Shown: in pieces, positions 30,831-42,058 of the stretch | Position numbering within the stretch: position 1 is the first letter of the stretch | Layout of the letters: every line of letters begins with the position of its first letter | Source: Vitis vinifera | Taxonomy: Eukaryota; Streptophyta; Magnoliopsida; Vitales; Vitaceae | Length of the DNA: 64,000 bases | NCBI RefSeq assembly: GCF_030704535.1 | Contig: NC_081822.1 | Span: 16,680,501-16,744,500 of the forward strand | Reading direction: 5' to 3' | Position numbers and translations under genes: made by a program | Notes under the pieces: model-generated | What the model was told of the DNA's origin: nothing | What the model saw: only the letters and a program-made list of their open reading frames with translations | Databases searched by the model: none

Positions 30831-31269
30831 CCGTCATCGTTACGGTTACCGTTACTGTCACCATTACCGTCAACGTTACCATGATTGTCACCGTCACCAT
30901 TACCGTCATCGTTACCATTATCGTAACCGTTACTTTTACCGTTTCCATCATAGTTAACGTCACTTTCCCGTTGTCGTCACCATTACTGTTACTGTTACCA
31001 TCACCGTTATCGTCACCTTTACCATCACCATTACTGATAATGTTACCGACATTGTTACCATTATCGTAACCATTACCATTATTATAACCTTTACCGTTAC
31101 CGTCATCGTTACCGTTACCATTACTATCATCGTTATCGTTATTGTTACTTTACCGTCACCGTTAGCATTACCGTTGCCGTTACTATTACTGTTATCGTAA
31201 CCCTTACTATCACCGTTACCATCACCGTCACCTTTATCATTACCATTTCCGTCATCATTACCATCATCG

Positions 31270-31274
31270 TTACA
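31270..31274. repeat. Left target-site duplication TTACA
   Basis: TTACA lies immediately left of the LTR's TG terminus and is repeated at 32940-32944, right of the CA terminus. TTACA is itself a piece of array sequence, so the element landed inside the satellite. Confidence 0.8.
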
Positions 31275-31677
31275 TGATTACTACCCAAAAAGTGTCATTT
31301 TGTGCCTTTAATTCATTATGTTTTAAGCACTTTTGTGTAGTAGTTCTCCATCTTTATTCCAATTGGCATGTTAAGGACCTAGTAATGACTTCTAATCATA
31401 TTTGTGGCTAGTTTTAGTGTTTTGACAGCTTTTTGGATCATTAAGACAAGCCAAGTAAAGGAGGGAAGCAAAGAGGAAAAACAAACAGAATGAAGAAAAC
31501 AGAGGACAGTAGCTGCAGTCTTCCTTCGCACTTTTGGAGCACTTCCCGAAGTCCATTTTCTACATGCTATATACCATTTCAAAGCTCAGGAAGTCAAGAA
31601 TCCAACGCTTCAAACCGTGTATGATTTGGAGCTGAAATGAGGAAGATATGGCCTTCGGAAGACAACTGCTCCAGGCT

Positions 31678-31790
31678 TATGCGAAATTCGCACAACACCT
31701 TGAAATTCGCACAACACCTTCAGCTTGTGTGAAGCTTGTGCGAAATTTGCACAACACCTTCCAAATTCGCACAGCCCATGCGTGGTGCGA
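31678..31790. repeat. Cluster of GCGAAATTCGC-type palindromic motifs in the LTR
   Basis: ATGCGAAATTCGCACAACACC, GAAATTCGCACAACACC, GTGCGAAATTTGCACAACACC, CAAATTCGCACAGCCC and GGTGCGAATTTTCC follow each other. The core GCGAAATTCGC is an inverted repeat. It lies in the part of the LTR upstream of the TATA-like site, which would be U3. The related LTR at 40993 has a different palindrome cluster (TCCGGA) in the equivalent place. Confidence 0.7.
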
Positions 31791-31916
31791 ATTTTCCTCT
31801 GTTCCGCCGACTCCACTTTAGATCTTTTCTTTTAGATATTTTTGTATAAATTTCCATTCTTCTCCTTGTAATCCACCAATCATAAGATTTCTTAGCTAGG
31901 AAGGTTGGAAAAACTT

Positions 31917-31930
31917 CTCTATATATATTC
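31917..31930 (+). promoter_or_regulatory. TATA-like element of the solo LTR
   Basis: CTCTATATATATTC lies about 50 bp after a block (CTCCTTGTAATCCACCAATC) also found before the TATA-like site of the LTR at 40993. Conserved position in two diverged copies supports it as the old LTR promoter. Activity is not implied. Confidence 0.5.
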
Positions 31931-32065
31931 CCGTGCATCCATTGTAAAATATACAGAGACGGATGGAGATATAAATATATAAATATATAGACTATACAGA
32001 GCCTTACTCTGTTTTTCTCTCTTCTCCTGTTCTTCCCCATTTCTATTTTCTTAGTAGCCAAACAG

Positions 32066-32089
32066 CCTCTGAGGGCTTTTCCTCAGAGG
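32066..32089. promoter_or_regulatory. Conserved LTR hairpin
   Basis: CCTCTGAGG and CCTCAGAGG form a perfect 9-bp stem around a 6-nt loop (GCTTTT). The same structure is at 42037-42058. It lies about 140 bp downstream of the TATA-like site, so it would have been in the transcribed R/U5 leader. Confidence 0.6.
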
Positions 32090-32253
32090 ATGATTGGCTA
32101 AAACTTTTAGTTTCTCAAAGTATGGATGTTATGTGATGACTTGGATGCAATCCCATGGAAATTTCTCGCACCTGGAAGGTAAGGTAGTCATTTTTCATTA
32201 AAAGTTCCTTAATGCAAAGTTTGGTTTTTATTTCCTTTGGACAACTTCAAACG

Positions 32254-32475
32254 GCCAATACTTGATAAGCTTTTGGATTTCTATCCATTAGTTATCTCCT
32301 ACGAGCTATTGGAAGGTGAGGTTTTCAATTCCAAGTTTTGCATTAATCCGTTAGAACCAATTTCAATGGCCATTGAAAGGTGAGTTTATCACTTGGAATG
32401 ACTTTAAGTTGCCAATATTTGGTAAGCTTTTGGCTTTAGACCATTAGTTATCTCTTACGAGCCATTCAAAGGAAG
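32254..32475. repeat. Internal duplication in the solo LTR, about 157-bp offset
   Basis: The block GCCAATAYTTGRTAAGCTTT ... CCATTAGTTATCTC ... ACGAGC occurs near 32254 and again near 32411. A comparable, more diverged pair is present in the LTR at 40993 (near 42223 and 42323), so the duplication predates the split of the subfamilies. Confidence 0.65.
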
Positions 32476-32939
32476 TCTAAGGTGAATAACCATTGATGAA
32501 ATTCACTACCATCTGTTTTGCCATTTTAAAGGATTAAAACTTGATTTGCTAAATCCATACCGGTTCGGGAAGCAAGCATCACCATAGTTGCAACCCCAAT
32601 GCGAGGAGCCTATCCTGAGATTTCCAATTTGCATAAGAGCCAGAGCATAGCTATCCTATCTTTGAGAAACTTGTTTTTACACCCTTTCATTTTAGTCTTT
32701 AATGTTAGCTTAGATTAGTTTAAATCTTTCTAAAACATTTACATCTTCTTTCAAAGCTAACATCCATAAGAAAATCACCTATTTTCCTAATTTGAATATC
32801 ACTTGTGTTTGCGAAAACCATTCCCAGTGAACGATCCTAGAACCACTATGCTATAGTAGCTTGGCTACTTTAGTAATAGTATTTAAGGTATAAATTTTGT
32901 TGATACGCCTTTAAAGCTAAGCTACCATGAGTCGCATCA

Positions 32940-32944
32940 TTACA
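32940..32944. repeat. Right target-site duplication TTACA
   Basis: Matches 31270-31274. The hexamer array resumes from here without a break in orientation. Confidence 0.8.
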
Positions 32945-35900
32945 ATTATCATTACTATTATCGTCACCATTACTGCAACTGTTACCATTACCGTTATTGT
33001 TTTGTTACCTTTACCGTTATTATTACCGTCACCATTACTGCAACTGTTACCATTACCGTTATTGTTTTGTTACCTTTACCGTTATTATTACTGTCACCAT
33101 TTCCGTTACCGTTACCATTGTCCTTACCATTACCGTCACCATAACCATTATCATCACCGTTATTGTGACCGTTACTATGATCTGACCGTTACCATCACCA
33201 TTACCGTAACGGTCACCATTACCGTCACTGTTACCATAATTGTTATAGTAACCGTAATGGTCACCGTTACCATCACCATTACCATTACTGTTACTGTCAT
33301 CGTCACCATTACCGTCACCTTTACTGTTACTGTCACCGTTAATATCACTATTATTGTCACTGTTGCAATTATCGTTATCGTTATTCTCACCATTACGCTT
33401 ACCGTTACCATTATTGTTACCGTTACCGATACCATCACTGTCATCGTCACCGTCACCATCACAATCACCATCACCCTTACCTTTACCATTATGGTCATCG
33501 TCACCGTTATTGTTTCCATTACTGTTACTGTCGCCCTAATCATTACCGTAACCACTATCGTTACCGTCACCGTTATCGTCACTATTACCATCACTGTTAT
33601 CGTCATCGTTACCGTTATTGTTATTGTTACTTTTACCATCGCCATTATTGTTACTGTTACTGTTTCCATTATTGTTACTATCATCGATACCATTACCGTT
33701 TTCATTTTTGTTACTGTTACCATCACAGTAACCGTAACCGTAACCGTCACGGGTACTGTGACCATTAACGTCAGCGTGACTGTGATCGTTACTGCCATCA
33801 TCATCGTCACCGTTACCATAATCATTAGTGTCATCGTCACCATTATTGTTACCATCACCATAACCATTACCGATACGGTCACCGTCACTTTTACAATCAC
33901 CGTCACCGTTATCGTCATTATCACCTTTACCATCACCGTTACCTTAACTATTACTATCAATGTCACCGTTACCGTTATTGTCACCGTTATCATTAACACA
34001 CCGTTATCGTTATCGTTACCGTCACCATTACTATTACCATCTTCGATACTGTTATCATCACCGTTACCGTCACTGTCACCATAATTGTTACCAAAACCTT
34101 TATTGTCATCGTCACCATTATGATTATCGTTATCGTAACCATAACGTTAAAGTGACCGTTACCATGACGGTTACCATTATCGTCACCATTACTGTAACTG
34201 TTATCGTTATCGTCACCGTCACCTGACTGTCACTGTTATTATTACCATTACTGTCACAGTCACCATTACTGTTACCGCCACCATAACCGTTATCGTGATC
34301 GTAATCATAACCATTACCTTCACAGTCACCATAACCGTTACTGTCATCATCACCTTTTTCGTTACCGTTAACGTTATTGTCACTGTTACCGTTACCGTTA
34401 TCGTTTCCATTACAGTTACTATTACTGTCACCATTACAGTCACTGTTACCATTACCGTTACTCTAACTGTTACCGTTACTGTTACCACCACCGTTTCAGT
34501 CACCGTGACCGTGACTGTTACTGTTATCATCACCGTTACTGTTACTATTACCATTACCGTTGCCGTCACCGTTACAATTACCGTCACTATACTGTCACCG
34601 TTACTGTTGCCGTCGTCGTCACCGTTATCGTTACCGTCACCATCACCATTATCATCACCGTCACTATGACAGTTATTGTGATCGTGATCGTTACCATCAC
34701 ATTATCGTCACCGTCCCTATTACCGTTACCGTCACCGTCACTATCACCATTACCATCACTGATATCGTTATTGTTACCGCTACTCTCATCATTACTATGA
34801 TTGTTACCAATACAATGACCGTTACAGTCATCGTCATCGTCACTGTCACCGTCACCGTTATTGATACCGTTACCATTACCGTGACCATCATCGTAATCGC
34901 TAATACTGTCACCGTTACTATCACCGTCACCGTTACAGTCACTGTTACCGTCACCATTACAGTCACTATTACAGTTACCGTCACTGTTGCCATCACCATT
35001 ACCATTACTATTACTATCACCGTTACCATTACCGTTATCGTCGTTGTCACTGTTACCGTTACTATCACTGTGACCATCATCGTTACAATTACCGTCACCA
35101 TCACCATTACCATTATCGTCACCATCACAGTCACCATTATCGTCAACGTTACCGTTACCGTCACCGTTACTGTTACTATCACCGTTGCTGTCACCGTCAC
35201 CAATATCATCACCGTCACTGTGATCGTGATCGTTACTGTCACCATTCTATTACCGTTACCGTCACCGTTACTATCACCGTCACCATCACCGTCACTGATA
35301 CAGTTATCGTTACCACTACTCTCATCATTACTATGACTGTTACCAGTACAATGACCATTACAGCCACCATCATCGTCACCATCAATGTTATGGATACCGT
35401 TACCGTTACCATCACTGTCACCGTCGCTGTTACCGTCACCTTTACCGTCGTAGTAACCGTCACTATTACTGTTACCGTTATCATCACCGTTACCATTACT
35501 GTCACCGTTATCGTTACTGTAATCACACATTATCGTCACCTTTACCGTTACCGTGACCGTCCTTGTTACTATTACTGTCACCATTATCGTCACCGTTATT
35601 GTCATCGTTACCGTCACCATCACCATCACCGTCACCATCATCGTTATCGTCACCGTCACCGTTACCATTACCATTACCGTCAACTTTACCGTCGTAGTAA
35701 CCGTCACTATTACCGTTATCGTTATCATCATCGTTACCATTATCGTTACCATTACCATCACCGTTACGGTTATCATCACCATTACCATTACTATCATCGT
35801 TACCATTACTGTCACCGTTACCTTTACCGTAATCACACATTATCATCACCATTACCGTTATTGTGACCTTTCCTATTACCGTTACCATCACCGTTACCGT

Positions 35901-36153
35901 CATCGTTACTATCACTGTTATTGTCATCTTTACCGTCACCATTATCGTCACCGTTACCGTTACTGTTAGCGTTATCATTACCCACACCGTTACCGTTACC
36001 ATTACCATCACCATCACCCTTACTGTCATTGTTACCTTGATTGTGACTGTTATCATAACCGTCACCGTCACCATGACTGTCATAGTTGTCGCCACCTTCA
36101 CTATCACCATCACCGTTACCATTACAGTTTCAATCACCGTGACTATCACCATT

Positions 36154-36288
36154 ACCGTGACTATTACCGTTACCATTACTGTTACTATTACCAACACCAT
36201 TACCATGACTATTACTGTTACCATTACTGTTACTATTACCATCACCATTACCATGACTATTACTGTTACCATTACTGTTACTATTACA
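36154..36288 (+). repeat. 48-bp unit, about 2.9 copies
   Basis: Eight-hexamer units at 36154, 36202 and 36250, each with ACTATTACYGTTACCATTAC. The second and third are nearly identical and the first is slightly diverged. Confidence 0.85.
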
Positions 36289-39149
36289 GTCACCGTTACC
36301 ATAATCATTACTGTTACCATCATCGTTATGTTTACTGTCATCGTAACTAATACCGTCATCGTTATCGTCACCATCAATGTGACCGTTGATGTGACTGTGA
36401 CCGTTACTGTCATATTACCATCACCGTCACCGTTACTGTCACCGTCCCTGTCACCGTCACCGTCACCGTCATCATCATTGATACCATTACCGTAACCTTT
36501 ACTCTCATCATTACTATGACTGTTATTGATACAGTGACCATTACCATCACCGTCACCATCACCGTTACCATCACTGATTCCATTACCGTTACCGTTACTC
36601 TAATCATTACTATGATAGTTACTGTTACAGTGACCGTTACCATCACTATTATCGTGACCATCACCGTTACCGTCACTGTTACCATTACAGTCATCGTCAT
36701 CGTCATCGTCACCGTCACAGTCACGATCACCATTATTGTTACTGTTACCATTACCATCACCGTAATCACCATTATTGTCACTATCACCGTTACCGTCATT
36801 GTTACTGTTATCGTTACTATTATCGTTATCGACACCATCGTTGTTACCATCATCATCACCGTCACCGTTATCATCACTGTGACTATCACCGTCACCGTTA
36901 CCATTATCATCACTGTTACTTTTATCACCACCGTTATTGTTACCGTCACCGTTACAATTACTGTCACCGTTACCATCACCGTTACCTTTAACGTACCGTT
37001 ACCTTCACCGTTAACGTGACTATTTTGTCACCATCACCGTAACTGTTACCATAACCGTTACTATCACCATCACCGTTACAATTACCATAATTGTCACCGT
37101 CATCGTCACGATTATTGTTACCGTATTCATAACCATTAAAGTGACCATTACTGTGACAGTTTCCATTATCGTCACTGTTGCTGTAACGTTTACCGTTACC
37201 CTCATCGTAACCGTTACCATCACCCTCACCGTAACCGTTACCCTCACCGTCACCTTTATTTGTACCATTACTGTCACAGCCACCATTACCGCTACCGTCA
37301 TCATAACTGTTACCGTAACCGCAACCGTAATCGTTACCATCACCATTACTATCACCGTCACCTTTACCGTCACCATTACCATCACCGTTATCGTTACTAT
37401 TACCGTCATCGTTACCGTAACCGTTACTGTTACCGTTATTGTTACCGTCACTTTTTTAGTTACCTTTATCGTTATAGTTGTTTTTACTGTCACCATTATA
37501 GTTACCGTTATCATCACCTTTACTATGATCGTTATCGTGATCGTGACCGCTACCATCACCATTACCGTAACCATCACTATTACCATTACCGTCACAGTTA
37601 CCGTGACCGTTTTCGTCACCGTTATCGTTACTATTACCGTTAGCATTACAGTTACTGTTACCGTGATCGTTACCGTCTTCGTTATCATCACCATTACCGT
37701 CACCGATACCATCATAGTCACTGTTATAGTCAACATTACCGTCATCGTTATTGTCACAGTCACCATTATCGTTACCGTTACCTTCACTGTCACCCTTACC
37801 ACTATCATCATTGTTATCATTACTATCACCATTATCATCAATGTTATCATCAACATCATCGTTATCGTTACCATTATCGTTATCGGTATCGTTACCATTA
37901 TTGTAATCATGACCATTATCATCACCATTACTGTTACTGTTACCATTTTCGTCGCCATTACCATTACTGTTAAAGTTACCATCACTGTTACCATGAAAGT
38001 TACCGTCATCGTTATTGTTACCGTTACTGTTACCGTCACCGTTACCATTACCGTTACCGTCACCGTCACCATTACTGTTATTATCACTGTTACCGTTACT
38101 ATTACCGTCAACGTCATCGTTACCGTTATCTTAACCATTACTGTTACTATCAGCGATACCGTTATCTTCACCGTTTTTATGACCGTTATCGTCATCGACA
38201 TCGTAACTGTTACCATCACCATTACCGTTACCGTCATCGTCACCGTTACCGTTACTCTCATCATTACTATGATTGTTATCGATACAATGATCGTTACCGT
38301 CACTGTTACCGTCACTGTTACCGTTACAGTCATCGTCACCGTCACCATCACTGTTATTGATACGGTTATCGTTACCATTACCATCACCGTAATCGCCATT
38401 ACTGTCACTGTTACCGTCACCATCATCGACACCGTTATCGTCACTGTGACCGTTACTGTTACCATTACCATCATCATTACCGTCGTAGTAACCGTCACTA
38501 TTACCATTACCATTATCATCACCGTTACCATTACCAATACTGTTACCATCACTGTTACGGTTACCGTCACTATTACCATTACCATCACCGTTCCGTTATA
38601 GTAATCACACGTTATCATCACCATTATCGTTACCGTGACCATTCCTGTTACAATTACTATTACCATGACTGTTAGCGTCACTGTTACCGTCACCACCACA
38701 ATCACCATCACAGTCACCATTACCGTTAACATCACCGTTATCGTCACTATTACTGTCAACGTCACCATTACCGTTATCATCACCATTACCGTTACTGTCA
38801 CCGTTACCGTCGCCGTTACCATGACCATCACAATTATCATTAATCACACCATTATCATTATGCTTACTGTTACCATTACTATTACCATTTTGATGCCGTT
38901 ATCATCACTGTTATCGTGACCGTTACCGTTACCGTCACCATAATTGTTACCATAATCTTTACTGTCACCATCACTATTACCATTACCGTCATCGTTACCA
39001 TTACTCTCATCATTACTATGATTGTTATCGATATAGTGACTATTACCGTCATAGTCAACGTTACTGTTATTGTTATCGTCACCGTTACCATTACTCTAAC
39101 TGTTACCGTTATTGTGATCGTTACCGTAACTGTTACCATCACCATTACC

Positions 39150-39381
39150 GTTACCATCGCCGTTACCGTCATGTTACCTTGACCGTGACCATGACCATCA
39201 CCGTCATCAGTACTGTAACAGTCACCGTTACCGTCACTTATACTGTTACCGTCACCGTTACCGTTACCATCGCCGTTACCGTCACCATCGCCGTTACCGT
39301 CATGTTACCTTGACTGTGACCATGACCGTCACCGTCACCAGTACCGTAACAGTCACCGTTACCGTCACTTTTACTGTTACC
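39150..39381 (+). repeat. 131-bp duplication with a register shift
   Basis: The run CGTTACCGTCATGTTACCTT ... CAGTAYYGTAACAGTCACC ... GTCACTTWTACTGTTACC occurs from about 39150 and again 131 bp later. The offset is not a multiple of six. Both copies carry the same off-register CATGTTACC, so the duplication followed that register change. Confidence 0.75.
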
Positions 39382-39742
39382 ATTACTGTTACAGTCACCG
39401 TAACCGTCACCATCACCATTACCATTACCGTTGTCATGATCGTAACCTTAATTGTAATCGTTACCGTAACCGTTACTGTAACCGTTATCGTCACCATCAC
39501 TCGTACCGTCACTGTTACCATTACCATCTCCGTTACTATCACTGTAACAATTACCTTTACCATTAATATTACCATGACCGTTACCATTACTGATTCTACC
39601 ACCGTCATCGTAGCTGTTACCATCTTCGTTACCGTTACCGTCACCATTACTGTTATCGTTACCATCCATGATATCGTTACCGTTACTGTTACTGTTAGCG
39701 TCCCCATCACTGTCACCCTTACCGTTACTGTTACTTTTTTCT

Positions 39743-40059
39743 TGACTTTATTGAGAGTCGATCGAGAATATCCCGTTGTGGGTTGCAGGGGAGGGAATTG
39801 GCCTAACCTAAAGCATTTAGTGAACTCGACTAGCCGAGAAAACATCGTCTTCGTGAAAATACCCATTCCTTTGTTGAATGAGCTGATTCAACGCCATGCC
39901 ATGTAATTTAACTCCGAAAGAATGTATCTCGAGCCAGGATCCACTCCTTTCTATTTCTAAAATAGAAACCAACCAAAGCACTGACCTCTGTCGAGCCAAA
40001 TTAAGTCAAATGACACTTTGATTCCGAAGGAGAAGCTATGACAAAGAGGATTTCTAATC
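39743..40059. other. Single-copy-looking island within the array, possibly organellar DNA
   Basis: About 317 bp of ordinary mixed sequence between hexamer blocks, starting TTGACTTTATTGAGAGTCGA and ending near GACAAAGAGGATTTCTAATC. It has no TG...CA ends, no target duplication that I can see and no internal tandem repeat. It contains a perfect inverted repeat, TTTCTATTTCTAAAATAGAAA-like, near 39949-39968. Short open stretches run through it on both strands (+ to 39906; - about 39817-39999), but I recognise no protein. The balanced composition and style resemble plant mitochondrial intergenic DNA, so a nuclear mitochondrial insertion is my best guess at low confidence. A filler captured during break repair, or a piece of another repeat, are alternatives. 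Confidence 0.5.
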
Positions 40060-40309
40060 ACCGTCACCATCATCGTCACCGTTACCGTCACTATATTCGT
40101 TATCTTCACTGTTACCGTTACCTTTATCTTTGTAGTCACTATTACCACCACCGTCACTGTTACCCTTACCATCATCGTAACCGTTACCATCACCTTTATC
40201 GTTGCAGTCACTATTACCACCATCGTCACCACCATCATTATTATTACTGTTACAGTCACCATTACCGTTACCGTCACCATAACCGTTATCGTCATTGTCA
40301 CCTTTATCG

Positions 40310-40450
40310 TCACCATTTCCATCATCGTCACCATCTCCATTACCGTTACAATTACTATTACTGTTCTCGTTACCTTTACCGTTACCGTCATCGTCACCTT
40401 TATCGTCACCATCTCCGTTACCGTTACGATTACTATTACTGTTCTCGTCA
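40310..40450 (+). repeat. 78-bp tandem duplication
   Basis: Blocks containing CACCATCTCCRTTACCGTTA and ATTACTATTACTGTTCTCG recur with a 78-bp offset (ACTGTTCTCG at 40360 and 40438). Confidence 0.8.
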
Positions 40451-40878
40451 CCTTTACTGTGACCGTTACCGTTAGCATTACTGTTACCGTCACTTTTATA
40501 GTAACTTTTACAATTATCGATATTGTTACTATCATCGTTTTTGTTACCATCACCATAACCGTTACTGTGACCGTTACCATGATCGTGACCGTTACCATCA
40601 CCATCACCGTTATTGTCACCATTACCGTTATTGTTACCGCCACTGTTACTGTAACTGTTATCGTCATCGTCACCATTACCATCACTGTTACCGTTATAGT
40701 CACTGTTACTGTTACTATCACCGTTATCGTCACCGTTATTGTTACCATTACCTTCACCATCACTCTTATCTTTACTATTATGGTCACTATCACCGTTAAT
40801 GTTACAGTTACCCTAACCATTACTGTAACCGTTACCGTTACCATCACCGTTATCATCACTTTCAATGTATCATCACCG

Positions 40879-40989
40879 TTACCGTTACTTTACCATCACC
40901 ATTATCGTTATCGTTACTGTTTCCGTTATTGTTACCGTCACTGATACCATTACTGTCACCATTAATGTTACCGTTACCATTACCCTCAC
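40879..40989 (+). repeat. Left copy of a 111-bp array segment flanking an LTR
   Basis: Matches 43003-43114 with only a few differences across ACCATCACCATTATCGTTAT, CGTCACTGATACCATTACTG and CACCATTAATGTTACC. The copy stops at ACCCTCAC, where the LTR begins. It is far longer than an integration target duplication. Confidence 0.8.
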
Positions 40990-41229
40990 TTTTGAGTAAT
41001 TAACTCTTATAAACACTTTTGAGTAGTAGTTATCACCTTTTAACCCAATTAACATATTAAGGACCCTTGCAATCAATTCTAATCAAATTGTGTTAAGTTT
41101 TGGTGTTGTAATAGCTTTTTGATCACCAAAGCAATCAGAGATTGAGGAGAGTTCTTTGGAATCCATGGCAAAGCAATGGAAAGCTCAGAAACATGTAGAG
41201 TCGAAGCTTTGAAGTCCTTTACCGTAAGC

Positions 41230-41695
41230 AAATCCGGAATGCAAGGAGTAAAAGATGTCCGGACAGGGCGTCCGGACAGGATGGCGGCGGAACGTGGGTT
41301 GTAGCAAGGCTTGCTCACTTTAAGTCAATGATCCGGACAACATATCCGGATAGGATATGCTATCGTTCGGGTGTGATGTTCACGAGTGCTGTGTGCTTCT
41401 CCCTGAGGGAGTCCGGATAGGGGAGTGCCACATGTCCTCTTGGGGAATCCGGATGGAGTTGATCCGGATAGCCTTGAGCGCTCCGTGTCATCAGGGGGAG
41501 GGGTCCCTACACCTTGCACACGCAGACGGTCCCCCTTGCCACATAGCTCATTCCACCCAGGGAGGAATTCTGTCCGCCAACATCCCACCTTCTCCGGATC
41601 CTCTAATCCGGATATCTCACATCCGGATGGGAGAGGAGGACATTTCAACTTCTCCGGTCAGACATATCCGGATCCTCTTATAGCACTTACCCGGA
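41230..41695. repeat. TCCGGA palindrome cluster in the LTR
   Basis: TCCGGA occurs about a dozen times in 465 bp, in forms such as GTCCGGACAGG, ATCCGGATAGG, ATCCGGATGGA and CTCCGGATCC, including two tandem GTCCGGACAGG near 41260-41280. The spacing is irregular. The cluster lies upstream of the TATA-like site. It is GC-rich compared with the rest of the LTR. Confidence 0.8.
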
Positions 41696-41873
41696 GAGTT
41701 TTTCTCTCAGTATACAGTGCCCCGAAGTTCTCCTGAAGCTTCTTGATATTTCCGACCGACATCTTCAGATATTTTGCTTTAAATATTTGTTGTCTAAATC
41801 CCCAAAGTCTCCTTGTAACCCACCTATCATAGGATTCCTTAGTCTTTAAGTAAGAACAAAGGGGTGAATAACC

Positions 41874-41884
41874 TCTTATATATA
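41874..41884 (+). promoter_or_regulatory. TATA-like element of the LTR
   Basis: CTTATATATAG follows the conserved block TCTCCTTGTAACCCACC, as in the solo LTR at 31917. It is interpreted as the former LTR promoter. Confidence 0.5.
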
Positions 41885-42036
41885 GTTGTAATTTTCTTTA
41901 CAATCATATAGATCTTGAGAGCTTATTCTTAGAGACAACCTTTTTGTATAAGGAAGAAATATATTTTACAGAGCACTTGCTCTGTTTTTCCTTCATATTT
42001 TTGTTTTCTCTTTAGTTTTCTTTCTAGCCAATCAAA

Positions 42037-42058
42037 CTCTGAGGATTTTTCCTCAGAG
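42037..42058. promoter_or_regulatory. Conserved LTR hairpin
   Basis: CTCTGAGG and CCTCAGAG form an 8-bp stem with a 6-nt AT-rich loop, equivalent to 32066-32089 in the solo LTR. The stem is kept although the surrounding sequence has diverged. Confidence 0.6.

Larger units (their letters stand above)
687..31274 (+). repeat. Hexanucleotide satellite array, block 1 (about 30.6 kb)
   Basis: Uninterrupted head-to-tail hexamers of the form A-Y-Y-R-T-Y on the + strand, for example ACCGTT, ACCATT, ACCGTC, ACTGTT, ATCGTT and ACTATC. A1 and T5 are the steadiest positions. Positions 2, 3 and 6 are mostly C or T and position 4 is G or A. Transversion variants such as ACAGTT, AACGTT, ACCCTT and ACCGTA are a minority. 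Neighbouring hexamers differ, so it reads as an old, diverged satellite rather than a simple microsatellite. Orientation is the same throughout. Landmark sequences recur in a conserved order and several short stretches are locally re-amplified (listed separately). Long frames exist on both strands only because the unit is a multiple of three and rarely forms a stop. I see no gene, RNA gene or other insertion. The last five bases (TTACA) are the target duplication of the LTR that follows. Confidence 0.95.
31275..32939 (+). mobile_element. Complete solo LTR, Athila/Tat-like (Ty3/gypsy fossil)
   Basis: A 1,665-bp segment from TGATTACTACCC to GCATCA. The ends TGAT...ATCA are inverted repeats in the usual TG...CA form. 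It is flanked by the same five bases, TTACA (31270-31274 and 32940-32944), the expected gypsy-type target duplication. No primer-binding site, coding region or polypurine tract adjoins it, so the internal region is gone and this is a solo LTR left by LTR-LTR recombination. Its right half is a diverged relative of the LTRs at 1-686 and 40993-42922 (shared AAGCTTTTGG, CATTAGTTATCTC, AATGCGAGGA, CCACTATGCTATAGTAGCT, TATAAATTTTGTTGAT). Orientation is taken as + because it is collinear with the LTR at 40993, where the primer-binding-like site lies to the right. Short frames inside it (for example 31379-31582 and 31720-32061 on the - strand) match nothing I recognise. Confidence 0.85.
32940..39742 (+). 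repeat. Hexanucleotide satellite array, block 2 (about 6.8 kb)
   Basis: Same A-Y-Y-R-T-Y hexamers and orientation as block 1. It begins with a short direct repeat (TACCTTTACCGTTATTATTA near 33006 and 33070). The landmark TAATCACAYRTTATC is concentrated here, at 35519, 35829 and 38601. ACTATGACTGTTATTGATA-type landmarks are near 36510, 38265 and 39012. The block ends in a short T-run at about 39733-39740 where the unrelated island begins. No gene or RNA gene is seen. Confidence 0.95.
40060..40990 (+). repeat. Hexanucleotide satellite array, block 3 (about 0.93 kb)
   Basis: Same unit and orientation as the other blocks. It includes GTAGTCACTATTACCACC-like strings (near 40131 and 40206) also seen at 6170, 28612, 58398 and 58975. 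Its last 111 bp (40879-40989) are repeated almost exactly on the other side of the following LTR (43003-43114). Confidence 0.95.

Noticed and set aside
31379-32061. Short frames on the - strand in the solo LTR
   Set aside because: They lie antisense in LTR sequence, are 67-113 codons long, and show no recognisable domain.
39817-39999. 60-codon frame in the unique island
   Set aside because: The length is expected by chance in balanced sequence, there is no recognisable motif, and the island is only 317 bp.
41325-41736. Overlapping frames of about 100 codons in the LTR at 40993
   Set aside because: They arise from the GC-rich TCCGGA motif cluster in the U3-like region. The three frames overlap on opposite strands and none resembles a known protein.
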